Positions 1 to 10,600 of a stretch of DNA of 64,000 bases are shown here, piece by piece. Origin of the DNA: Isoperla grammatica (lineage: Eukaryota > Arthropoda > Insecta > Plecoptera > Perlodidae). Below the pieces are notes generated by a model. It was not told where the DNA came from, ran no database searches, and saw only the letters and a program-made list of their open reading frames with translations. Positions within the stretch are counted from its first letter, which is position 1; each line of letters begins with the position of its first letter. The DNA lies in contig OX246745.1 of assembly GCA_945910005.1 (NCBI GenBank), positions 12,389,706-12,453,705 on the forward strand, in the 5' to 3' direction. A program made the translations under genes and the position numbers.

Positions 1-783
1 ATGTTTTCAGTCATAACCATACTACACGCGATCAAACCTTAGATTGGAAACCATCCCTACAATGTCAATACATAATGGAACCTTTACCCCGTTGCTGCAA
101 ACATGTATTTCCAAGATATTTCAGTGGCATAGCAAATGCAGCTACATCAACTGAACCTTAGTTTATGAGTAGTTTGTTAAGTATGCTGTTAGCAGTTAGC
201 TAACGGTTTCGGTAGACAAGGAAGACTCGTTAGATTTTTCTGTTTATCAGCGAGTAGTTCAGTTTACGCTGATTGGTAGGCCTAGGCTACAGTAATGTTG
301 GGTAAGTGTTTTGTGGCGCCAATGCTAATCGGGGAGACAGCAAACAGGCAACTTGATGTTTTAAACGGTTTCTAGCGCTAAAGCACACGTGAAAACGAAA
401 GAGGAATTTGTTGTTTCTGATTTTTATGTAATATATTGTATGATTACGTATGATTGAACCTTATGACATACTACTACACACGTATTATTATATCTCAGGC
501 TGGACCTTGCAGACCTATCTAAGTAATGATTACATATGTACTGTATTTCATTCATAATCCATGACGTAGCTTATATGCAATATTATATTTTTAATGTTTA
601 TGAAACTATTTTGATAGTATTTAAGAGATTTTCGAGGACATAACGGTTTGTATGTATTTTGTATGCATTTTTTCTACGTATTGTATTGTTTTCAATCTAC
701 TCATAAATGCTCTATGTAGTTTTGCCGCGTTTGAAAATGTACGCTATAGAAATAAATAAATCAATTCAATATCCAGTATCCAC
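1..783. other. Intergenic sequence, no gene recognised
   Basis: No reading frame or family is recognisable. An AATAAA-rich string at 751-760 ends the stretch and could be the polyadenylation region of a + strand transcript starting outside the window, or the A-rich tail of a retroelement. Neither can be decided from the sequence. Confidence 0.5.
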
Positions 784-868
784 GCTGTCCGCTGTGGCTC
801 ATGCGGTTGGGGCGTAGATCCACAGCATGTGCCATCTAGGGACGCGGGTTCGAATCCCGTGTACGGCA
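784..868 (+). tRNA. tRNA-like sequence, probably a tRNA-derived SINE head or pseudogene
   Basis: An internal RNA polymerase III promoter is visible: an A-box-like TGGCTCATGCGG at 795-806 and an exact B box GGTTCGAATCC at 847-857. The ends pair imperfectly as an acceptor stem (GCTGTCC at 784-790 with GTACGGC at 861-867, one mismatch and one G-T pair), and T-rich sequence follows. The 85-bp length would need a long variable arm, and I could not place a convincing anticodon stem. I therefore read it as a tRNA-derived repeat or pseudogene rather than a working tRNA gene. Confidence 0.4.
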
Positions 869-2093
869 GGTTTTGTACAATTTTTGTCCTTCATCTTCAT
901 GTATCACACCCGATCGTGTCGAAAAGCGTATAAAGTCAATAATTGAGACGCACCGTTTACTCTTTCAAGACTTCCTCACTCGTCAATCTATCCACGAGAA
1001 CTTTAACATTTTCGGATAACATCACATCTCAAATGCGTCTAGTCTATTGTAACCCATTTTTGCACATTGGAAACAGCCATACCCATCAGCGTTGTCATAC
1101 AATCTTATTGTAAACTATGACCACAAATGTGATTAATTTTACTTTGTTAAATAATTAATGTTATATGGGACATCCGTTTGCAGTATTCAACATAAGGTTT
1201 ATAGCAGCATTGTCCTTTATTGTGGACCTTGACTTCGATTCTATGATGGCGAGCAGTGTAGTACTATGAAGCACCCCCCACCCCCTCCGTATCACACCCA
1301 CTTCCCCTCCCTCTCCTCTCTTATTGATTACGCAGGCTACCTTTCCTTCTAGAACGTAACATCACAAAAGTGTGCATAGATTTAGATAAGATAGGCCTCC
1401 TGAGATTTTACCAAATGATCGCGTGAAATAGTATTGATTGCTGAACACCTATGGGCATGTCCATTGTTCCGACACGCAAGATTCCGCACACTTATGAGGG
1501 GCTATTGCGCTTAAATACTATCACCCCAATAAACGATTGTTTTCAATGGGCATGCCGATCAACTATTACTATGAACCTTTCAAAATACTACGACTGACAT
1601 TGTCGGTCTCTTTGTCATGGATGAATTGATTGTCAAGTATACATTTGATTGGTCTTTAATTGAAGTATAACCGATATTGAACACGGACATTGATGAAGTT
1701 TACATTTGCGATATTGAATTGTTTGCTGCCGTAGGAACTCTTAGCGGCATTGACGAAGTATTTATTCTTTAGAGTGCGGAAGAATATTAAGTTATATTAT
1801 ACAGTATACACTAAGCATGGCGCAAATATAATTGCTGTTAAAGTGCTTCATAGAAGTCTCACAAAGGAAGAACTTCAGTACAGATCAGCCTCCGAAAACA
1901 AATACACGAACAAATACGGCGACAAGTACACTAAAAATAATATCTAAAAGAAGATTATGAATATTTTCCTTTAAATTACTGTAGGTGTTCGGACATTTAA
2001 AAAATTATAAGGAATTCACCAAATTACCGGGAGGGGTAGTTTATCGTATAAATTAAATCTACACGAAACGAAATAGTTAATAGTAAAACGTAC
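869..2093. other. Intergenic or intronic sequence without recognised gene
   Basis: AT-rich DNA with a C-rich stretch near 1267-1320. If the short - strand exon at 2094-2129 is real, this stretch is the start of its first intron. No further exon of that gene was recognised here. Confidence 0.4.
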
Positions 2094-2129
2094 CATGTTC
2101 TGCCTCAATCTTTCCAGAAGGCGATCCAT
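2094..2129 (-). CDS. Candidate first coding exon of a divergent gene (12 codons)
   Basis: On the - strand an ATG at 2129-2127 in a good context (GGACATGG) opens a 12-codon frame, MDRLLERLRQNM, that runs into a near-consensus splice donor, GTACGT, at 2093-2088. Upstream (2130-2290) is CpG-richer than its surroundings and holds a four-codon upstream frame beginning ATGGCGGCAGCG, a layout typical of a 5' untranslated region. The gene would point away from the SERBP1-like gene. Its later exons were not recognised between 1 and 2090, so they may lie outside the window. The product is unknown and the call rests on one exon. Confidence 0.4.
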
Positions 2130-4407
2130 GTCCAGTTCGTTCGTTGGAGCAGCTTCCTAACCCGACTGGCTGACAATCGATTCTACGCTGCCGCCATGTT
2201 CACGCGCGCCTGCCACTCCCACGCTAGTTCGCTATTTCGCCACGCTCACTTCCGGCGCTCCCACACTCCTCGCGACACTATGGACATTTTTACGGTGGAG
2301 GGGGGTGATTTGCTGATCTACGAATATTTCACACGCTGTTTTCAGCGTTTTGGGCAGATAATTGATTTTGTATCTAGATAAAGGTAATTCCCCAAAAATT
2401 TATCTAGATAAGATAAAAGATATAGTTTAAACATCTATCTGAATAAAATATGAAAATAACTATCTAGATAATTTTGTATCGATAAACATAATTCTAATTC
2501 TTTAATAGAAACGTGTTTCTGGCACAAGACAATTTTTCCCCGACAGCAGTAATACTGTCAATCTTTCTATATTTCCTTCCAAGCACAAGACATTGGTTGC
2601 CACAATTATTGTCAAATATAAAAATAATTCATCATTTCAAAATAAAGGGATCATGATGTAGCCCCTAGATTCCAAAACAAAGCTATGCGCTGTATATCTA
2701 AAATTTACTTTAACTTACCCCTATATGAGATGCTAAGTGAGTTGTGCTGACATTGATTAAAGAACCTGGCTCTTTAATCAATGGTGCTAGTTAACTGCTA
2801 AAGAAAATATATAGAAAATCAAATGTCACATTAACACATTATTTTGAAGAAAAAAAAAATAAAGTGTTTGCAGGAAGTGCATGATAGAGATATAGACTAA
2901 GACAAACTAAAGACAATGAACTATTTATAAGTGTCTGTAACTTAAAAAAATAAAACCCCAGTGTTTAAAGCCGGCATTAGAGAATACAACAAACGGGACA
3001 TAAAAAAAGTTGTAACTAATGTAAATACGCTTAAATGAGAATAAAAAAGATGGACAGTGAAAAAAAGGCTTTAAAAAAACGCAGTATTATTTTACAACTG
3101 ATAACACTGTAATATTAAAAAATGAAATGTAGGAAATTGTGGAACATAGTATAGCAAGCAAGCTAAATAAATTATATTATTATAGGCATAGAACCTGCGC
3201 ACGCATGTATCAGCAGCAAGAAGATTGCGTAGGAAAGTGCTTCTTTGTTACAAATATTCAGCAACAGCAGGACGGCAAAATATATGTAGGCTTCCCACCA
3301 CTGGCTCTCCCCCCACCCTGCCCCTTGGAGATAAATATATTATATGGAGTCATAAGGTGAGGCACTTAAGCTTATGTGGGGTTTAGCGAAATTTCAGGGG
3401 GAATAAAAATAAATGCACTTAGAGCATAGGCCTACTCTCATGTAGGCGAATAACCGAAGATTGTTACATTTTCACGCACAAGAGATACCGCTAAATAAAG
3501 GAGATTTTTGTTGTCTATGCAAGATTGTTGTTGCTGCTAGACAATTCAAATTTAAAATTATACTATTGCTAGCTAACTGCTTGGTCAATAAACACATTAC
3601 TTATAAATACCTAGCAAACTTTCGATTTCCTTGTGAGTAAAATAAATGTTTCCAGAAGCATTATATTATTTATTATTATAATTATTATTAAATCAGCCAT
3701 TTGCAATAATTCCCCTTTTCTCTTTCGAATGTTTAACGTTCGCGCCAATATGTGATCTCGTTTGGTTTCGCTACGAACTTGCGATACTATAACTTACTGT
3801 CACAGGATGAATGAAACCATATAACCTAGCTAAAGAGATGTCTCGCCTTTAACAATAATTGTTTTTAAAATAATTAAATATGAATTTAGTTTTATTTCCT
3901 TTCGTCTTCTCTCACAGTCACAGTTGAGGACACTGTTCAAACATAATATTAATGTTTGGATACAAACAAACTCTTCACTCAGCTTGCACGATGAACTATT
4001 GTGGGAGTGCTATTTAGGAATTTTAATATAGGCCTAATAATATAATTATGTTGGATTAGGAGTTGTGAATGTATGATATTACAATTGGAAAATGTATATT
4101 AGGTTCAAGATTTGGACAAAGCCGATCGATATTATATTACGGATATTGTATTGTATGTAATTTATAAGGCTGCAAATAATATAACAACAACTACAACAAA
4201 ATCGTGTGGAATCTAGGGGAATTGGCATTACTCTTGAGAAAACTTTAATTTTGTCAAAATGGCTAAACTGCATTGCTCGCCATATTGAAATTTAAAGTCG
4301 GCGATCTTTACATCTATGGCGCGGCAGCTAGTTTTTGGTGTGGTATTGTTTCATTTATAAGCTGATTTTATCATACTACATTTAACATCATTAAATATAA
4401 ACCTAAC
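2130..4407. other. Region between the candidate divergent exon and SERBP1-like exon 1
   Basis: The first 160 bp are GC- and CpG-rich and could be a promoter. Positions 2370-2480 hold several copies of TATCTAGATAA, which looks like a degraded DNA-transposon end. The rest is AT-rich and featureless. Immediately before 4408 there is no TATA box that I would trust. The 5' untranslated region of the SERBP1-like gene should lie near 4300-4407. Confidence 0.4.
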
Positions 4408-4660
4408 ATGGAGAATACGTACGGAATAGGTGTAACAAACCGTTACTCGCTATTCCTAGACGAAGAGGAAGATCCTCTTGAACTATTGAAACTGCAAGAG
4501 CTAGAGCGGGAGACAAAACGGAAATCTCAACTCCTGGAAAAGGAAACCAAACTTAAAAATACCGAACCGAAAGCAAAATCGGCTCCTGTTCGAAAGGCAA
4601 CAAAAGAAACGCAAAATGCAAAAGTTGCGTTAACGACTGATCCGTTGAAACCCAAAGATG
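4408..4660 (+). CDS. SERBP1: SERBP1-like exon 1 (start codon, N-terminal domain)
   Basis: The exon runs from the ATG to donor GTAAGC at 4661 and leaves one nucleotide of a split codon. It encodes 84 residues: the VTNRY...DPLELLK signature at about residues 10-30, then a long, highly charged helix rich in K and E that probably forms a coiled or extended ribosome-contacting segment. The ATG is the first in frame and gives the N-terminus expected for the family. Confidence 0.9.
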
Positions 4661-7600
4661 GTAAGCGTACGTAGGGCGTAAATACGGATTTGAAAAGCAT
4701 TTAGGCCTAGGCCTAGGCTTAGCGTGCGCGTGCTTCGTGCTTACACGTGCGTAAAGCTATACGTCTAGGCGTCTAGGCTAAGCCTAGACCAGAAGCTAGG
4801 AATCTTGGAACGCTAGGGCCTAGGCTTATGATGGATTAGGCCTAGGCCCACCACTTATTATCATCCTCTAGGCCTAGGGCCTAGGCCTAGGCCTATGTTG
4901 AACACTTAAATAGTAGGGCCTAGGCCTAGGCTTATGTTAAGCCCCACTTACAATTGTCGGTATCGGGATCGCGATTGCAATCTGGGAATCGTGAAAAAGT
5001 TGAATAAGCCTTAACCACAATTCTCGGCATTGTATGCCTAGGCCTAATCGTAATCCGGAAATCGTGATAGAGTTAGCTTATTTTGTTCCTAAAGTGCTGT
5101 TCACACTAAATCAAAATGTTGCAATTGGATTGTAATGGTAAATATTAGGGTTGCCGTTTTAATAGGCCTAATCGATATATCGATCGATACAATTATTTTC
5201 TGAAACGATTAATAATCAACTGAGTCTTCCTGGATCGATTGTCGATATTATCAATAATCAAATAGCTCGCCAGCCTGAGATGTCGAGTTTACCGCTTGTT
5301 ACTGTCTGACAACAGACAGCCGTGAGTTGCGCAAGTCGTATGTCACGTCACGCCTTGCACATCCTCCAGTTTACATAAAATTCAATCACTTAACCTCTAA
5401 TTTAGGGATCACGAAACATAGGCCAAATAAACGAGTTCATGGATTCAAGGAAGTTAAGGATAGGCAGGACTCTCGTAAATGTCCGCCTCGTAGGACTACG
5501 TGGAAAATAATGATTTTAATTTGATTATCGATCGATATGTTTTGAAATCGATAGTCTATTTTACGTGCATGATAATCGATACTGAAATTCATATTGAATG
5601 CTTGGCCTAGCCCCTGTAATTATGTTTATGTTTCTACGATTGCGATCCCGATGCCGACTATTGTGGTTAGGGCTTAATTTAGTTCTTATCACGCTATTCA
5701 CAACTAAATCGTAATGTTGCAATCCGAATTGTAGGCAGATAATGAGGAAATGGGATCATATTTCTACGATTGTGATTACGATGCCAATATTGTATGGTTA
5801 GGGCTTTAGGGTAGCCCACTTGTATAGGCTAATTATTACCTAGAGCAGTGAAGGCGAACCTTTTTGGAGTAGGCCTAGTCTGTCAAATATCATGATGGAA
5901 CTTACCTATTTCCGCTGCGTGTGCCACTTAATTCTGCCGGGCTACTTGTTGCCCTTCGTAATAAAATACTAAACGGATATTTGACAGTATGATGGCATTT
6001 GTTTCATTAAATTCATAATTAAATTAAATAAATTAAGTAAATAATTAAATATATAATTAAATTAAATTCATAATTCCTTGGTGCGAAGGTTGTTGCTGGA
6101 CTTGCGATGCCAGTTCGTTGATGCGAGGATTATAACCCGATGTCTTAAGTGCAAACCACCCTCTCGGCCGATAACCAAGGCCTCGTCTCGGCCCCCGCAA
6201 ACTCTATGCTTAACAGAAATTCCAATTGTACAATCCGTTCCACAAATATCGGGCAACCAGCTTCAAATAGTATAGTTTAATAAATATCCATGTTAAATGC
6301 ATAAGATCAATCTGCTAGGCTACTCGCATTTGAAGAACACTAGTATGTTTATGGATGCGCGCAAATGTTAGGGAAACACATTTTAGTAAAAATACCAAAA
6401 TATGTGTGACAAGTGTATGGACCGTGTCGTGTGTCACCTAAAGTGGTCTCGCGTGTCACGTGTCATTGGTTCGCCATCACTGACCTAGAGCCTAGGGCCT
6501 AGTCAGTGTTATGTAAGTTTCAATAAAAAAAATTTGGCCATGTGGGCCTACATAGGCTTACAGGTCTATTCTTACATTTCAACCTAATACTTAGTTTAGT
6601 TCTAATGGATCTCTTCCCATCGCATTGTCTAACAAGTGTATTGTTTATGTTCCAGTTATAACTAAAGCCAAAGTTAATAAAAAAAATGCGAAGTTTATTG
6701 GTGACAGTCGCGAAGACTGGAACAATAGTCGCAATCGTGACAACAGAAACAGGTTGTATCAAACATCTGGGGACATCAGTAGGTAAATGGAAAAATTTAG
6801 TATCTTTTAGTATTTAGTATCCATACACCTAGCCTATCCATTATTTGTAGGTAAAGTTTGTTATGATAAAGTAAATTTGTAAAACTTTTAGGTCTAATTA
6901 AGTGCATTGACTCGTGTTGTTACGAGGAAAATGTTTGGCCAGTAGCCTCATAAGTTGGAGCATCCTTGATCTGATTCTGACCTGAGCATATTCAGACCTA
7001 TGTGAGGATTCTTAAATGCTTTTGAAATCATCCTAGTGTAGGTAGATATTTAGCCAGTTTAATATTGAGTTATTGAGTTAAAAGTTATCCAGACATTTTG
7101 GGCAGTACAAGTGTGAGGCTTGAGACCAGTGGTTCCCGACCTTTTTTGACTCAAGGCACCCCAAGCCTACATTCAATAGACACGCGGCCCCCCCCCCCCC
7201 CCCCCCCCAACCATTATGACTAATGCTCACTAATTTTGAAAATATATACAAATGTTGTAATAAACCAACATTTTGTAAATATAATCAAACTGTATTACCA
7301 CTTAGGCCTACTTATAGTTGGATATACATACGATACATACAGTAACATGGGAAATATAGCTTTGACGGATTTTGCAAATGTATTTGTGCCTTGTGGTCGG
7401 ATAGTGGACAAGCATACTCTAATTTCCTCTTACTCTGATAAAAGTCTTTTGCTTGTCTTTAATTTAGTGTTCGTCAATTTGCTGAAACCTCTAGCTCACA
7501 CCGATAATACGTTGAAAACTGCCTTTGAAATTGATCCTGTTTTCTGAATTGTTTCTGAACTGTTACTCGGGTTCAAGGGGGCTGGAAGGTGACATGTGTT

Positions 7601-10600
7601 AATCAGGTGCAATACTAACCGTTGCATCCTTGAGGTGGTCATGTTTCCGTGAAAATTCAATCATCAAATTATTATTAAAATATGTAGGCCTATTAGTTGG
7701 TTTTGTACTGTTAAAATGTAAATGATTTTACTTTTATTTTTACTATACTTTCAAAATGTTCAAAATGAAGATTTTTTCAATCTCAACGAAAATTCGCCGG
7801 CGCCCCTTGCAGAGGTTCGCGGCACCCCGGTTGGGAATCACTGCTTTAGACAAACAGCCGATGGTGTTCGACGAACTTAAAGGGGAAAGGTGTCAAGCAG
7901 CTATTAAAACTGCTCAAAATAAAAGACATTACCTCTCATTTAAAACTAATGGCAACAAGGGTAGGCTGGACTAAACTGTTTTTCACTGCGTGTACAAACT
8001 TTCGTAAAAAGACAAACGTAAAAGAAATCGTTCAAATCCGTCCCTTGGTTTGGAAGATATGCGCCGGTGAAGTTGACGGGACTGAGATCGTGACGTCACA
8101 GCCCCCACCGAGTCGCCAGCTCGGCCGAGCCTGTATCTTGACTGCACATATGCGCCCAACGTAGCATGCTCAATTGTTGTTGTTTCTTCTGTGAAGCGTG
8201 TTGTAGTTGGTTTTTGGATCGACAATGTTAAGAACTAAAAGTATAGTAGTTAATTTTTAATAGTAACCCAATAATAATGGTATTATAATAATAACAATAG
8301 TAATTATTTAGCTAGGGGTGAAACAGTATTTGTTGTTATTTGAGTAGGGGTGTGCGAGTAGTACTTTTCCAAATCGAGTCGAGTTCGAGTAGTAAATAAC
8401 TTGCCAGTTTCGAGTAGTGCCTGAATATAATAAAAATATACAGGAAAGGAATAACTACTGGTAGAGGACTAGGCAGACTAGACCTAGGACCCCATCTAAG
8501 CTACCGCCGAGTTCACCTAGGCTAGGCCTTGGCCTAAAAGCTGTCCCTGAGGCCTAAGCCTATCTGGGGCCAGGCCTAAAACCATATACTGTAATTTGTT
8601 CAGTATTATTGTCTCCCTAGGCCTAAGGGTCAATAGATGCTAAATTCTGCCAATTGAGTCTAGGCCTACGTGATATAGACAAGGAAAGTACTAAGGCTTG
8701 GCCTAGGTCTTGGGCCTTGGGATAGGCTATACTCGAAGCATGGCCGAATGCTAGGCTAGGCCTAGGACTAGGCCTTCACTGTACACGGGGACCTGGCACA
8801 GGAGAAGGACTTTAAGAGAAACAATAGAACTACAGTGTAATCTGTTTTGCAGATGGGTTGTCAGATGGCCACTTTTGTTTTTGTGCGACCATGTTGGTGA
8901 GTGCTCCCCATTTTGAGGTAATAATGCAAAGATTACATTTTGAACTTAAGTTGTATGGAACGTTTTAAAAATGATTCCAAATACATGATGATCAGCAGGG
9001 AATATAATAATATGATATCTTTGATGATAAGGTACCCTTAGGTCTAGGCCTAGGCTATGCTAGGCCTAGGCTCTTTGAACATAGTAGGCCCAGGCCTAGG
9101 CCTATGCGTCAGCAATGTCGTAGGCCTAGGTTCTCGAAGATTCCCTTCCATTTGTTAGGCTGCCACTTCTACATCATCCACACTTTCATCGATTAGTTCA
9201 CAAAAACCGCAGACACTTTTTGCGAATTTGCAGAAGTATAGGCAGCTGCAGAAGAATATCAATCTGCTCGATAATGATCGACAGGTCACTTTTTCTTTAA
9301 AGTCGATTGTAAAATCGATATTTAAGCTATTTTAGGATACTAGCGCTACCTATTGGCGGCATTTTTAACCAGTTGAATACGGCGGTTCAGTCGATCAAAA
9401 CTACTCGAACTCGACTCGTTTTTCATGAAAAACTCGATCACCTCGAGTCGAGTAGTAGCTACTCGACCGAACTTGACTTTTCGAGTACTCGCACAGCCCT
9501 ATATTTGAGTTGAAGGTCTGCTTGCACGCGTGCGAGTCTTATTTCATATGGTCATCCAGAAGAAACTGAGCATTACATTTCATCCTGTGTGTGTTTGCGT
9601 ATGATCAGTGTCGATTTTCGTTGTTTTGTAGAATAAGCCTACGGTAGCTGATAACTGGTCTTTAGTTTAGTAAACACGTAAAAATATGTAAATACTCCGA
9701 CTGACTTTTTAAAATTACTATTTGTTGTCTTTATGGGTTCAACAACAGAGATGATAAGCCGACAATAATAAATGAAATGAAAATTGGTTTTCATAAATTC
9801 CCACATCGTGACAATTCACCTGTTCGGCACCGGCGTGGGAAAGTAAAATTAGCCGTTAAGGTTTTACTCCCAGTAAACGTTCTGTAGTTTGTTCTGTTCA
9901 CTTTGTCAATGATGACTTTGAGCCCTCCTCACATTTAAAAACCCAATTTGGCCTCAAATCAAATTCTGTGCTAAAAAAATGTTCTGTACCCACACAAAAA
10001 CTAAAGGGCACGTCGAAATCCCCCCCAATAACCTCCCCCCCCCCCCCCCCCATCAAACAAAAGGCGACGGGAATCGGCGTATCTTAGGAGGAAAGCGGTA
10101 CAGCAAGCTCTGGATGATGATAATGTCGTGGCGGTGCATGCTAGAACAGCTGTTGAACAAATTGAAATCAAACCTGACGTTGATAGTATTAGAAGTGGGT
10201 CTAAATCATCAGCACAAGGAAATTCAACTCGGGAAATCGGGATCCAATGTGAGCTAATAAATGGGAGCTAATAGGTGGGTCGAAGCCACATCTTGAGACA
10301 CAAACCGCCACACACGGTTGGTTGTCTCTCCTACTAAGGCCCGGTTTTTCAATCGGTAAACGGGTATGTTAACGGGGCCGTTCGCTGACAGTCCGTAATC
10401 TGTAATCCAACTAAACCTATGCAGATAACGGACCGTCATCTAACGGCCCCATTAATGATCGATTGAAGAACCGGGCCTAAATCACTCAATACTTGCGGAG
10501 ATCCGCCTTGGAGTGCAATCAATACATGACGCGCAGTTAAAAGTACATCTTCATTGAACATGCTTTCAAAGGATTCATGAAACTTCATGCACTCTGCACT

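Noticed and set aside
4700..4935. TAGGCC tracts as telomeric repeats
   Set aside because: The hexamer is not TTAGGG, the tracts are short, internal and dispersed, and they occur inside MITEs.
7756..7974. Extra SERBP1-like exon near 7850-7970
   Set aside because: An acceptor-like TTTAG is present, but this sequence is the flank of a hAT insertion and of a local duplicate. Exon 2 joins exon 3 in correct phase without it.
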